From Vibrio nitrifigilis (GTDB lineage: Bacteria; Pseudomonadota; Gammaproteobacteria; Enterobacterales; Vibrionaceae): DNA of 64,000 bases. The notes below the pieces were generated by a model. It did no database searches. It was not told the origin of the DNA and saw only the letters and a list, made by a program, of their open reading frames with translations. The translations under genes were made by a program, and so were the position numbers. The DNA lies in assembly GCF_015686695.1 (NCBI RefSeq), contig NZ_JADPMR010000001.1, positions 186,001 to 250,000 on the forward strand. Direction: 5' to 3'. Shown piece after piece: positions 36,909 to 44,784 of this stretch. Position 1 is the stretch's first letter. The number at the start of each line of letters is the position of its first letter.

Positions 36909-38202
36909 TTACAATCAATCTCTTTGGTAACACGAAGGAGAACTGACTACCAACACCAACTTCGCTTTGAATTTCTAGTCTGGACTCATGATGAGACAAC
37001 GCGTGCTTCACAATAGCAAGCCCAAGTCCACTTCCGCCAGTATCGCGCGAACGAGCTTTATCAACACGATAGAATCGCTCTGTTAAACGGTGTAGATGTT
37101 GCGGTTCAATACCATCTCCAGTATCGGCAACCTCAAGACAAGCACCTTGGATTGAGCGATACCAACGCACCGTAATTTCAGCGCCTGGTGGTGTGTATTT
37201 CACCGCGTTATACACCAAGTTTGAAATGGCGCTGTGTAATTGTTCTTCGTCGCCCAATACTGTTAAAGATTTATCCACTTCAAAATGGAATTGATGCCCA
37301 GCATCTCCACTTAAACTTTGAGCTTCTTTTTCTAAAATCTCAAGCATCGCAGGAACATTCACTTTGTCTTCTAGTTCATGCATTGGAGATGCTTCGATTT
37401 TAGATAACGTTAGCAACTGGTTCACCAAGCTATTCATACGCGCTAACTGTTGCGTCATTACCCCATGCGCCTTGCTCCACATAGGTCCAACAACCATATC
37501 CGGATCTTCGGTCATTTCTAAATAACCTTGTAAAACAGTCATTGGGGTGCGTAATTCGTGAGAAACGTTAGCAAAAAAGTTACGTCGCATACCTTCAAGC
37601 TGTTTGAGTTGGGTGACATCACGTACCACCATCAAATGTTCACCTTCGGTATAAGGCACGATACGCAACTCCAATGAACGAGCGACGTTAAGTGGTGAAC
37701 GCATTTCCAGAGGCTCAGTAAAGTCATCTTTTTGCAGGTATTTAATGAAATCAGGTGTACGAATAAGATTGGAAATAGGCTGGCCCGCATCATCTGGCCA
37801 ATGGAACCCCAGTAGGTGTTGCGCTAAGCGGTTACACCAAACAATGTTGCCTTCAGATCGAAATACGACCACAGCATCAGGTAACGATTCTGCACCGTTA
37901 CGGAAACGACGAATTAAATTACTAAGCTCTTTACGTTTTTTACGCTGCCGCTGCTGCAGACGGTATAAGCCATTAAACAAGGACTCCCACTGTCCGGAAC
38001 CGGATGGTGGCGTTAAGCGTTTTTCGTCCCATAACCACGCGGATAAACGAATTTGATTGCGTAGATGCCACAATAACTGTAACACTGTTGCAGCAAATAA
38101 TAGCCAAGACAGATACCCAAAGATCGAACCAACTATGATCCAAGGTAAGTAAAAAAAAGCCAGCTCCCAAGCCAGCTTTCTCCAAGTGAGTCGTTCAACC
38201 AT
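36886..38202 (-). CDS. phoR: Phosphate-regulon sensor histidine kinase PhoR
   Basis: Inner-membrane kinase that phosphorylates PhoB when phosphate is scarce. The 438-residue product has two closely spaced N-terminal membrane helices (about 12-46) and a short charged linker. A PAS domain (about 100-200) precedes the HisKA box FFANVSHELRTPMTVLQGY, with H215 as the phosphorylated residue. The ATPase domain (about 320-430) has DTGDGIE and GGSGLGLAIVKH. It lies 18 bases after phoB and overlaps pstS by 23 bases. Confidence 0.97.
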   Translation of the reverse strand: MVERLTWRKLAWELAFFYLPWIIVGSIFGYLSWLLFAATVLQLLWHLRNQIRLSAWLWDEKRLTPPSGSGQWESLFNGLYRLQQRQRKKRKELSNLIRRFRNGAESLPDAVVVFRSEGNIVWCNRLAQHLLGFHWPDDAGQPISNLIRTPDFIKYLQKDDFTEPLEMRSPLNVARSLELRIVPYTEGEHLMVVRDVTQLKQLEGMRRNFFANVSHELRTPMTVLQGYLEMTEDPDMVVGPMWSKAHGVMTQQLARMNSLVNQLLTLSKIEASPMHELEDKVNVPAMLEILEKEAQSLSGDAGHQFHFEVDKSLTVLGDEEQLHSAISNLVYNAVKYTPPGAEITVRWYRSIQGACLEVADTGDGIEPQHLHRLTERFYRVDKARSRDTGGSGLGLAIVKHALSHHESRLEIQSEVGVGSQFSFVLPKRLIVNDEETTN

Positions 38203-38220
38203 AGTGCTCTGAGACGATCC

Positions 38221-38910
38221 TTATGCTTTGGTTGAGAAACGGTAACCAGCTCCACGTACCGTTTGAATTAGTTTGTCATGCCCAGCATCTTCCAACGCTT
38301 TACGTAAACGTCGAATATGAACATCAACAGTACGGTCTTCAACATAAACATTGGTACCCCATACGTTGTTCAGCAGTTGCTCGCGGCTATAAACACGCTC
38401 TTGGTGAGTCATAAAGAAGTGTAACATCTTAAACTCTGTTGGCCCCATGTCGAGCGCAGAATCATCAGAGGTAACGCGATGAGAAACAGGATCCAACTTC
38501 AAACCTTGAACATCAATTACATCTTCTAATGCCGTTGGTGTAACACGACGAATCACTGCTTTTAAGCGCGCCACCAGCTCTTTAGGTGAAAATGGCTTAG
38601 TGATATAATCATCAGCACCAACTTCAAGGCCTCGTACTTTATCTTCTTCTTCACCACGAGCAGTCAACATGACAACCGGAATGTTACGTGTTAATTCTTC
38701 ACGTTTCATGTGCTTGATAAAGTTGATACCACTACCACCAGGTAGCATCCAATCCAACAAAACGAGATCAGGGAAGGGTTCACAGAGTCTACTGACCGCA
38801 GTGTCATAATCTTCTGCTTCCACTGCTTGGTAACCTTTCTGTTCGAGTACAAAGCACAACATCTCACGAATAGGTGCTTCATCCTCAACCACCAGAATCC
38901 TTCTAGACAT
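38221..38910 (-). CDS. phoB: Phosphate-regulon response regulator PhoB
   Basis: OmpR-family activator of phosphate-starvation genes. The 229-residue protein has a receiver domain (1-120) with acidic pocket E9/D10 and phosphorylation site D53 (LVLLDWMLPGGSG) and K105 in DDYITKPFSPKEL. A winged-helix DNA-binding domain follows (about 130-229). A Pho box candidate lies 50 bases upstream, indicating autoregulation. Its own targets here would include the pst and ppk operons. Confidence 0.98.
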   Translation of the reverse strand: MSRRILVVEDEAPIREMLCFVLEQKGYQAVEAEDYDTAVSRLCEPFPDLVLLDWMLPGGSGINFIKHMKREELTRNIPVVMLTARGEEEDKVRGLEVGADDYITKPFSPKELVARLKAVIRRVTPTALEDVIDVQGLKLDPVSHRVTSDDSALDMGPTEFKMLHFFMTHQERVYSREQLLNNVWGTNVYVEDRTVDVHIRRLRKALEDAGHDKLIQTVRGAGYRFSTKA

Positions 38911-38960
38911 AATTAAATAACCTTTGCTTTTAATTAACGTTATGCATTATCAGAAATAAT

Positions 38961-38978
38961 TATGACACTTTTGTGACC
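38961..38978 (-). promoter_or_regulatory. Pho box candidate for phoB-phoR-pstS
   Basis: On the minus strand GGTCACAAAAGTGTCATA has two TGTCA-like halves spaced 11 bases apart, as PhoB requires. It ends 50 bases before the phoB start codon. Confidence 0.6.
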
Positions 38979-39099
38979 CTTGCAAACAATTTTTCATATA
39001 ACTTTCGCATCAAATTCATTCAAATCAACACACGATTGTCTAGGACTTTGTATTAGAGATCCCCTATCATAGTCGGGTTCGAATAAGGAAAAGAGAAAT

Positions 39100-40014
39100 A
39101 TGTGGTTTAAAAACTGTATGGTTTACCGTGTGAATCGCGATGTAGACTTTAATGCTGACAAGCTCGAAGAACAACTGGCCGAATTCCGTTTTACTCCATG
39201 TGGCAGCCAAGACAAGCAAAAATTTGGTTGGGTTCATGCGATGGGTAAACACGGTGACATGATGACTCATGTAAGTGAAGACCGCATCCTAGTCTGTGCC
39301 AAAAAAGAAGAAAAAATGCTTCCTGCTTCAGTCATCAAAGAGTCTTTAGCAGACAAAATTGAAATACTTGAATCGCAAGAAGGTCGTCCACTGAAAAAAA
39401 CAGAAAAGGACACCATCAAAGAAGAAATAGTGATCGATTTACTGCCTCGCGCTTTTTCTCGTAGCCATTTAACGTATGTTTTAATTCTACCGAGCCAAGG
39501 ACTTATCCTAGTAGATGCAAGCAGTTACAAAAAAGCTGAAGATGTGTTGGCTTTATTGCGGAAAAGCATCGGTAGCTTACCTGTTGTTCCTGCTATCCCT
39601 GAAACACCAGTAGAAGCAACATTAACGAAATGGGTACAAAATGGGAATCTTCCGCAAGGCTTTAATCTTTTAGATGAAGCGGAGCTTAAATCGGTGATGG
39701 ACGATGGAGCTATTGTTCGCTGTAAGAAACAAGAACTGACTAGTGATGAAATCTTAAGTCACATTCAAGCGAATAAAGTCGTGACAAAGCTTGCGCTTAA
39801 TTGGCAAGAGCGTATTGATTTTATCTTGGCAGAAGATTGCAGTATCAAACGCATCAACTTTAGTGATGAACTAAAAGATGAGAACGAAGATATCCCTCGT
39901 GAAGATCAAGCCGCTCGTTTTGATGCCGATTTCTCCCTCATGTGTGGCGAATTCAGCGCATTTCTACCTAATTTATTTGAAGTATTAGGTGGCTTGCCAT
40001 CCGCTGAAAACTAA
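39100..40014 (+). CDS. rdgC: Recombination-associated protein RdgC
   Basis: Ring-shaped DNA-binding protein that limits RecA activity and is needed in some recombination-deficient backgrounds. The 304-residue length is standard. The N-terminal MWFKNCMVYRVNRDV and motifs such as DLLPRAFSRSH and LVDASSYKKAEDVLALLR are typical. It is divergent from phoB and ends in a good terminator. Confidence 0.96.
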   Translation: MWFKNCMVYRVNRDVDFNADKLEEQLAEFRFTPCGSQDKQKFGWVHAMGKHGDMMTHVSEDRILVCAKKEEKMLPASVIKESLADKIEILESQEGRPLKKTEKDTIKEEIVIDLLPRAFSRSHLTYVLILPSQGLILVDASSYKKAEDVLALLRKSIGSLPVVPAIPETPVEATLTKWVQNGNLPQGFNLLDEAELKSVMDDGAIVRCKKQELTSDEILSHIQANKVVTKLALNWQERIDFILAEDCSIKRINFSDELKDENEDIPREDQAARFDADFSLMCGEFSAFLPNLFEVLGGLPSAEN

Positions 40015-40021
40015 TCGCTTC

Positions 40022-40053
40022 AACGCTTCAACTGTAAGAGTTGGAGCGTTTTC
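40022..40053 (+). terminator. Rho-independent terminator after rdgC
   Basis: Stem AACGCTTCAACT/AGTTGGAGCGTT (40022-40033 / 40039-40050), one mismatch, 5-base loop, followed by TTTTC. It starts 8 bases past the rdgC stop. Confidence 0.8.
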
Positions 40054-40103
40054 TCAATTGCCCCTATTCATTGTAATGTATTTGGCGTAAAATTTGCGCC
40101 CCT

Positions 40104-40126
40104 CCAATACCATCAGGTGGTATTGG
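40104..40126 (+). promoter_or_regulatory. Leader hairpin before trhP
   Basis: CCAATACC/GGTATTGG, an 8-bp perfect stem with a 7-base loop, ending 32 bases before the trhP start. No T-run follows, so it is not a terminator. It could stabilise the mRNA or be a protein site. Confidence 0.4.
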
Positions 40127-40158
40127 CCTGACTTGAGATCAGAATTGAGAAAGAAGCA

Positions 40159-41565
40159 ATGACTACAGAAAAACCATTCGTTCCTGAACTATTATCACCA
40201 GCAGGTAGCCTTAAAAACATGCGTTACGCCTTTGCTTACGGTGCAGATGCCGTCTATGCAGGCCAACCGCGCTACAGCCTTCGTGTACGTAATAATGAAT
40301 TTAACCATGAGAACCTAAAAGTCGGTATCGACGAAGCTCATGCCCTTGGTAAAAAATTCTATGTGGTATGTAATATTCAGCCACATAACTCTAAATTAAA
40401 AACCTTTATCCGCGATTTAAAACCCGTTGTAGACATGGGCCCTGACGCTCTTATCATGTCTGACCCAGGTTTGATCATGATGGTTCGTGAAGCTTTTCCA
40501 GACATGGTTATTCACCTATCAGTACAAGCGAACGCAGTAAACTGGGCAACGGTAAAATTCTGGGCAGCAAATGGTGTAGAGCGCGTAATTGTTTCACGCG
40601 AACTGTCTTTGGAAGAAATTGCTGAGATTCGTGAAAACTGTCCTGATACAGAAATCGAAGTCTTCGTACACGGCGCACTTTGCATGGCTTATTCTGGTCG
40701 TTGCCTACTATCTGGCTACATCAACAAACGCGATCCAAACCAAGGAACGTGCACTAACGCATGCCGTTGGGAATATAAAGTCGAACAAGGTAAAGAAGAC
40801 GACGCAGGTCAAATCGTTGAAGCCTTTGATCCTAAAGCCGACCAAGCTCAAGCTATCGAAGTTCAAAATGAACGCCCAGATGCGGCTATTGGCCTAGGAA
40901 AACCTAGTGATGAAGTTGTTCTGCTTTCAGAAAGTCACCGTCCAGAAGAGAAAATGGCAGCCTTCGAAGATGAACATGGCACTTACATCATGAACTCGAA
41001 AGATCTTCGCGCCATTCAACACGTTGATCGTTTAACAAAAATGGGCATTCACTCATTAAAAATTGAAGGCCGTACTAAATCCTTCTATTACTGCGCTCGT
41101 ACAGCGCAAGTTTACCGCAAAGCAATCGATGATGCCGTTGCTGGAAAACCTTTTGATGAGTCATTAATGACCACGCTAGAAAGCCTAGCTCACCGTGGTT
41201 ACACTGAAGGATTCCTTCGCCGTCATACTCATGATACTTACCAAAACTATGACTACGGCTACTCAGTGTCTGACGCCCAGCAATTTGTTGGTGAATTTAC
41301 AGGGAAACGCCGTGGTAACCTTGCAGAAGTGGAAGTGAAAAATAAATTCCTAACAGGCGATCAATTAGAGCTCATGACGCCAAATGGTAATGTTATCTTC
41401 ACACTTGAAACAATGGAAAACCGCAAGAGCGAAGTCGTAACTGATGCAAAAGGTAGTGGCCATTTTGTCTTTATTCCTGTTCCAGAAGAATTGAATCTTG
41501 AGTACGCATTGCTAATGCGTAACCTACAATCAGGACAAGATACGCGAAATCCAACAGGCAAATAA
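40159..41565 (+). CDS. trhP: tRNA hydroxylation protein TrhP (YegQ, peptidase U32 family)
   Basis: U32-family protein; in E. coli it forms 5-hydroxyuridine at tRNA position 34 using prephenate, independent of oxygen. The 468-residue product starts MTTEKPFVPELLSPAGSLKN. It has the conserved VQANAVNWATVKFW region, the cysteine cluster CMAYSGRCLLSGYINKRD with GTCTNACRWEY (likely metal or cluster ligands), and MNSKDLRAI. The C-terminal beta domain spans about 380-468. It lies three bases ahead of the ferredoxin gene yfhL, which may donate electrons. Confidence 0.94.
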   Translation: MTTEKPFVPELLSPAGSLKNMRYAFAYGADAVYAGQPRYSLRVRNNEFNHENLKVGIDEAHALGKKFYVVCNIQPHNSKLKTFIRDLKPVVDMGPDALIMSDPGLIMMVREAFPDMVIHLSVQANAVNWATVKFWAANGVERVIVSRELSLEEIAEIRENCPDTEIEVFVHGALCMAYSGRCLLSGYINKRDPNQGTCTNACRWEYKVEQGKEDDAGQIVEAFDPKADQAQAIEVQNERPDAAIGLGKPSDEVVLLSESHRPEEKMAAFEDEHGTYIMNSKDLRAIQHVDRLTKMGIHSLKIEGRTKSFYYCARTAQVYRKAIDDAVAGKPFDESLMTTLESLAHRGYTEGFLRRHTHDTYQNYDYGYSVSDAQQFVGEFTGKRRGNLAEVEVKNKFLTGDQLELMTPNGNVIFTLETMENRKSEVVTDAKGSGHFVFIPVPEELNLEYALLMRNLQSGQDTRNPTGK

Positions 41566-41568
41566 ACC

Positions 41569-41823
41569 ATGGCATTGTTGATTAAATCAAAATGTACTAA
41601 TTGTGATATGTGCGAGCCGGAGTGCCCAAACAACGCGATTTTCATGGGGGAAGAGATTTATGAAATCGATCCGAACCTATGTACTGAGTGTAAAGGTCAC
41701 TATGAAAAGCCGACCTGTCAGTCAGTTTGCCCAATAAATAACTGTATCATTACCGATCCAGACAATGTTGAAACTGAAGAGCAATTACTCGAGAAGTTTG
41801 TCATTATCCAAGGTCTAGCCTAA
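41569..41823 (+). CDS. yfhL: YfhL family 4Fe-4S ferredoxin
   Basis: 84-residue ferredoxin with two cluster motifs: CTNCDMCEPECP (about 10-21) and CTECKGHYEKPTCQSVCP (about 38-55). The longer spacing in the second motif is typical of Alvin/YfhL ferredoxins. The ATG comes three bases after the trhP stop, so the two form one operon, and a terminator follows. An electron-transfer role for TrhP is inferred from position only. Confidence 0.95.
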   Translation: MALLIKSKCTNCDMCEPECPNNAIFMGEEIYEIDPNLCTECKGHYEKPTCQSVCPINNCIITDPDNVETEEQLLEKFVIIQGLA

Positions 41824-41826
41824 TGA

Positions 41827-41855
41827 AAAGCCCAATCTATCGATTGGGCTTTCTT
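41827..41855 (+). terminator. Rho-independent terminator after yfhL
   Basis: Stem AAAGCCCAATC/GATTGGGCTTT (41827-41837 / 41842-41852) with a 4-base loop and a short T-rich tail. It begins four bases past the yfhL stop. Confidence 0.8.
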
Positions 41856-41877
41856 ATATTGTTTCAATGCAAGATAA

Positions 41878-42600
41878 CTATTTTTCAGCCAAACCTTTAC
41901 TGTTCAAATAGTCCTTAATGTATGGGCGAGACTCTTGGCTCAGTTTTTCAGTAATCTGTTCTGACCATCCCTGCTGCTTAGTATTACTAGAACGAGATGC
42001 ATAATACTCATGCATAGTTTGGTCATATTGTTTTACTTGTTCAACATCTAGAGGTTGGTAGCTATTTTCATGAACAATCACATCAGCAGGTAAGCGTGGC
42101 TTCAGTTGTGGATCTTGATCAGGCACACCTAAACACATACCAAATAACATTGCAGTGTGCTTAGGCAATTCAAGTAATGCATCGACCTCTTTAGGATTAT
42201 TACGCAGCCCACCGATATAGACACCACCGAGCCCCATAGACTCAGCTGCCAATAAACAGTTCTGCGCCATTATCCCAGCATCAACTGCACCAATTAGAGT
42301 CAGCTCCATAAATTCAGGTTTAACCGCCTCATTCAGAGTGTAGTGGCGTGCATAATCAATACAAAACACCAAAAACTCAGCAGCAGACTCAACATAAGCT
42401 TGATTACCCGCATACTTAGCTAATTGTTTACGCTTTTCAGGATCGGTCACGCGAATGATAGAAATTACTTGTAATAGGCTAGATGAAGAAGCGGCGATAC
42501 CACTTGCAATGATAGTATCGAGTTGATCTTTACTGATCGGAGTCGATTTAAAAGATCGAATCGAACGATGACCTTGAATTGTCTCTATAACCGAGTTCAT
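41878..42600 (-). CDS. NfsA-type NAD(P)H flavin nitroreductase
   Basis: FMN oxidoreductase of the NfsA/FRP group, 240 residues; reduces nitro compounds, quinones or free flavin. It begins MNSVIETIQGHRSIRSFKS, with the FMN-phosphate motif HRSIRSF and the IAASSSSLLQ stretch. The central AAESMGLGGVYIGGLRNNP and the C-terminal arm with KPRLPADVIVHENSY are typical. AGGAGTGATA before the ATG at 42600 fixes the start; an upstream GTG is too close to that ribosome site. It follows a DUF1904 gene by 18 bases, probably in one transcript. Its exact physiological substrate is unknown. Confidence 0.88.
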   Translation of the reverse strand: MNSVIETIQGHRSIRSFKSTPISKDQLDTIIASGIAASSSSLLQVISIIRVTDPEKRKQLAKYAGNQAYVESAAEFLVFCIDYARHYTLNEAVKPEFMELTLIGAVDAGIMAQNCLLAAESMGLGGVYIGGLRNNPKEVDALLELPKHTAMLFGMCLGVPDQDPQLKPRLPADVIVHENSYQPLDVEQVKQYDQTMHEYYASRSSNTKQQGWSEQITEKLSQESRPYIKDYLNSKGLAEK

Positions 42601-42618
42601 TATCACTCCTTTTATGGT

Positions 42619-42951
42619 TTAGTAGTGTTGCCCGTTATCGTAGTACTCATTTGGATTCAACGCTGTAAATACAACTGCAACATCCACTTCTTTCTTTAAT
42701 ACGTCTCTGACTTTATCGGTAATGATTTGCGCTACTTGATCCTGAACTTCTTGGCCACGGTTAAACCAGCACACTTCAATAAAGGGATACGCGGCAGACA
42801 CTTCACCGTCAAAGAAGAAGGTAGAGAAAAGATATTCAAGGGTAAAATCTTCTCGAGGACAAGCCATTAAAGGCTGAAGTTCATCAACTAGGGTTTCAGA
42901 GATTGCTTGCACCGTTTGTGGTTCAAGGGCGCGAAATCGTAAATGTGGCAT
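42619..42951 (-). CDS. DUF1904 family protein
   Basis: 110-residue small protein of unknown function, which I recognise as DUF1904 by its start MPHLRFRALEPQTVQAISE and the region FIEVCWFNRGQEVQD. The fold is related to tautomerases, but the N-terminal proline (P2) is the only catalytic-looking residue I can point to. It is upstream of the nitroreductase gene in the same probable operon. The Fur box and hairpin further upstream appear to belong to a separate unit. Confidence 0.75.
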   Translation of the reverse strand: MPHLRFRALEPQTVQAISETLVDELQPLMACPREDFTLEYLFSTFFFDGEVSAAYPFIEVCWFNRGQEVQDQVAQIITDKVRDVLKKEVDVAVVFTALNPNEYYDNGQHY

Positions 42952-43054
42952 TGGTAAAATCCTTCTGTTTTACACGATGATAACAGTTAAGGAAACATGC
43001 TGCGAATAATGAATAATTCAAGAAAGATGAATTTATCTGCCAATAGGAAAATAA

Positions 43055-43222
43055 AAAAGGCGATCATTCAGCCTTGATCGCCTTTAACCAATCTTCTTTC
43101 CTTCACTCGATGACTGGTATCAGATTATCTGTAACGTCTAACTAACCACAGTGGGACTTGATAACCTACCGAGATATACCTTGATTATCCCGATACAAAA
43201 CACTCTATCACAGTATCCTTAT
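43055..43222 (-). ncRNA. Candidate Fur-regulated small RNA
   Basis: Transcription leftward from the Fur-box region would pass a -10-like GATACT (43212-43217) and end at the strong terminator near 43055, giving roughly 150 bases. No open frame of note lies within. The RyhB core (CACATTGCTCACATTGC in E. coli) is not visible, so this is not an obvious RyhB. The call rests only on the pairing of operator and terminator. Confidence 0.4.
43056..43085 (-). terminator. Rho-independent terminator, minus strand
   Basis: Stem AAGGCGATCA/TGATCGCCTT with an 8-base loop at about 43058-43085, followed on the minus strand by six T and then ATTTT. No protein gene ends close by on that strand; the nearest is the ATPase gene 215 bases upstream. 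Confidence 0.8.
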
Positions 43223-43255
43223 TAATTAAATGATAATAATTATCATTTAATTAAT
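43221..43255. promoter_or_regulatory. Perfect Fur box in a 35-bp palindrome
   Basis: The centre TGATAATAATTATCA (43231-43245) is a perfect 7-1-7 Fur box. The symmetry extends to 17 bases on each side (arms starting ATTAATTAAATG). It lies 276 bases before the DUF1904 gene and just past the ATPase gene stop. Confidence 0.75.
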
Positions 43256-43299
43256 ATTGGTAAAATATCACATCTACAACTTCATCTAGTCATCAAGTT

Positions 43300-44478
43300 C
43301 TAGCTTGGCCAATGCCAAATCGGAGTATCAAACATACCTTGGTCACATATGTAAGTTTCCCCAAGCTCTTTATCTAGACGAATGGCATTACATTCGGGAT
43401 ATTCTTCCAGAGCCCAAACGAGTTCTTGTGCATGTGAAACCACCCAAACTTGGGTTTCATTAGCGGCTTTGATAATGAGACGACCTAAGGCAGGAAGCAA
43501 ATCAGGATGCAGGCTTGTTTCTGGTTCATTTAGCACCAGTAAAGATGGCGGACGAGGAGACAACAAAGCGGCAACAAGTAACAAATAACGCAATGTCCCG
43601 TCAGATAGCTCAGCGAGCGACAGTGGACGTAGTAGACCATGTTGGTTGAATTCGAGGGAAAAACGCGACTCATAAACTTTGGTAAACGAGATGCTCGCAC
43701 CAGGGAATGCATCGCTAATCGCACTCTGCATACCTTCTCTATCCCCTATTTCATGGATCGTACGTAAAGCTGCTACCAGATCATGACCATCGTGGCTTAA
43801 AACAGGTGTACGAGTACTGATTTGCGGCTGGCGAATAGGAGAATCACGATCCGTACGAAAGGAATCATAAAAACGCCAGCTATCAATCTGCTTCTTGACA
43901 GCAAACACCTCTGGGGCTGCCATAGGATCGGCAAGTTCAGATAAGAGACTGTCGAATGTCGCTAAATGCTGAGCATGAACCTGCCAACTACGCCCTTGTC
44001 TAACCTTCGCGGCAGGACCAACACGATCCACTAAGCAGCTAGCAGGTCGATAGTAATCTCCTGCCCAGATACATTCTCGACGAACCACAGGATCAGCGGT
44101 AAACATTGTTGGATCGCTCCCTCCACCAACAGGGGGAGTCGGAAGGCCCAAAGAAATACAAAAGCCAAAATCATCACTAGAAAATCCAAGGTCAATACGA
44201 GTCAATGCCTTTTCATGCTTGCCTTGAACGTCACTTTTACCAGCTAATTCCGCTTTGGTAAAACTGGTGGGGCCAGCCCAAAATGAAGAGAGGATACCAC
44301 CATCATGAGCTATCGAGGATACAACGTTACCTTTTGCTACGTCAGATAACAGTCGCAGTGATTTATAGAGGTTCGACTTACCACTGCCATTAGGACCAGT
44401 CACGACATTGAGCCGACTCAATGGAATGATAACGTTTTTAAGTGAACGGAAATTGCTGACAGAAAATGATTTGAGCAT
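43300..44478 (-). CDS. Orphan AAA/SMC-like ATPase (COG4637 type)
   Basis: 392-residue predicted ATPase of the RecF/OLD-like AAA_21 group; function unknown. The start MLKSFSVSNFRSLKNVIIPL leads into Walker A GPNGSGKS (28-35). The C-terminal third has the ABC-type signature LSDGTLRYLLLVAALLS, Walker B LLVLNEPETSLHPDLL, and a switch His in VWVVSHAQELVWAL. The middle (about 80-280) is the lid/insertion. No nuclease or other partner gene adjoins it, so a defence role cannot be argued. The ATG at 44478 is chosen over an upstream TTG; neither has a strong ribosome site. It sits between a Fur box and an insertion sequence, so it may be acquired. Confidence 0.75.
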   Translation of the reverse strand: MLKSFSVSNFRSLKNVIIPLSRLNVVTGPNGSGKSNLYKSLRLLSDVAKGNVVSSIAHDGGILSSFWAGPTSFTKAELAGKSDVQGKHEKALTRIDLGFSSDDFGFCISLGLPTPPVGGGSDPTMFTADPVVRRECIWAGDYYRPASCLVDRVGPAAKVRQGRSWQVHAQHLATFDSLLSELADPMAAPEVFAVKKQIDSWRFYDSFRTDRDSPIRQPQISTRTPVLSHDGHDLVAALRTIHEIGDREGMQSAISDAFPGASISFTKVYESRFSLEFNQHGLLRPLSLAELSDGTLRYLLLVAALLSPRPPSLLVLNEPETSLHPDLLPALGRLIIKAANETQVWVVSHAQELVWALEEYPECNAIRLDKELGETYICDQGMFDTPIWHWPS

Positions 44479-44784
44479 ACTAACCAACGGAATTTAATTT
44501 CATTATAAGTTGATTATGATAAATAAATATCTTGAAGACTACCTCATTAAAAACATTAAGAAAGTTTAATAAATGAAGAAAGTTATCTTAAATGACATAA
44601 GCTTAGGGATAATTCTCATCACGGGTAATACAGATTATACAAAAAAATGAATACAAAAATCTTTGCCATTGCTGCTAATGGCAGGGGGAACTGGGTCGGC
44701 ATTCCGGAGATTCGACTGGACCAACAGTCCAGCTTCCAAGATTCGCAACTCCATTAATTAGATAACGAGTAGCTCTATCAATTA
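44479..44784. other. Non-coding region between the ATPase gene and the IS630 element
   Basis: About 300 bases without a credible gene. The left half is very AT-rich. The right half (about 44675-44760) is GC-richer and holds two hairpins: GCCATT/AATGGC around 44665-44685, and CTGGAC/GTCCAG around 44716-44732. The composition change suggests a leftover of something larger, perhaps a broken gene or RNA region. I cannot identify it. Confidence 0.5.

Larger units (their letters stand above)
42952..43299. other. Intergenic region with Fur box and terminator
   Basis: 348 bases without a convincing protein gene. It contains a strong palindromic Fur box and a minus-strand terminator, described separately, which together outline a possible small RNA. 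The best short reading inside starts with GTG and is 21 codons long; I see no support for it. Confidence 0.6.

Noticed and set aside
43055..43222. RyhB homologue downstream of the Fur box
   Set aside because: The conserved RyhB core is not visible in this stretch; kept only as an unnamed candidate small RNA.
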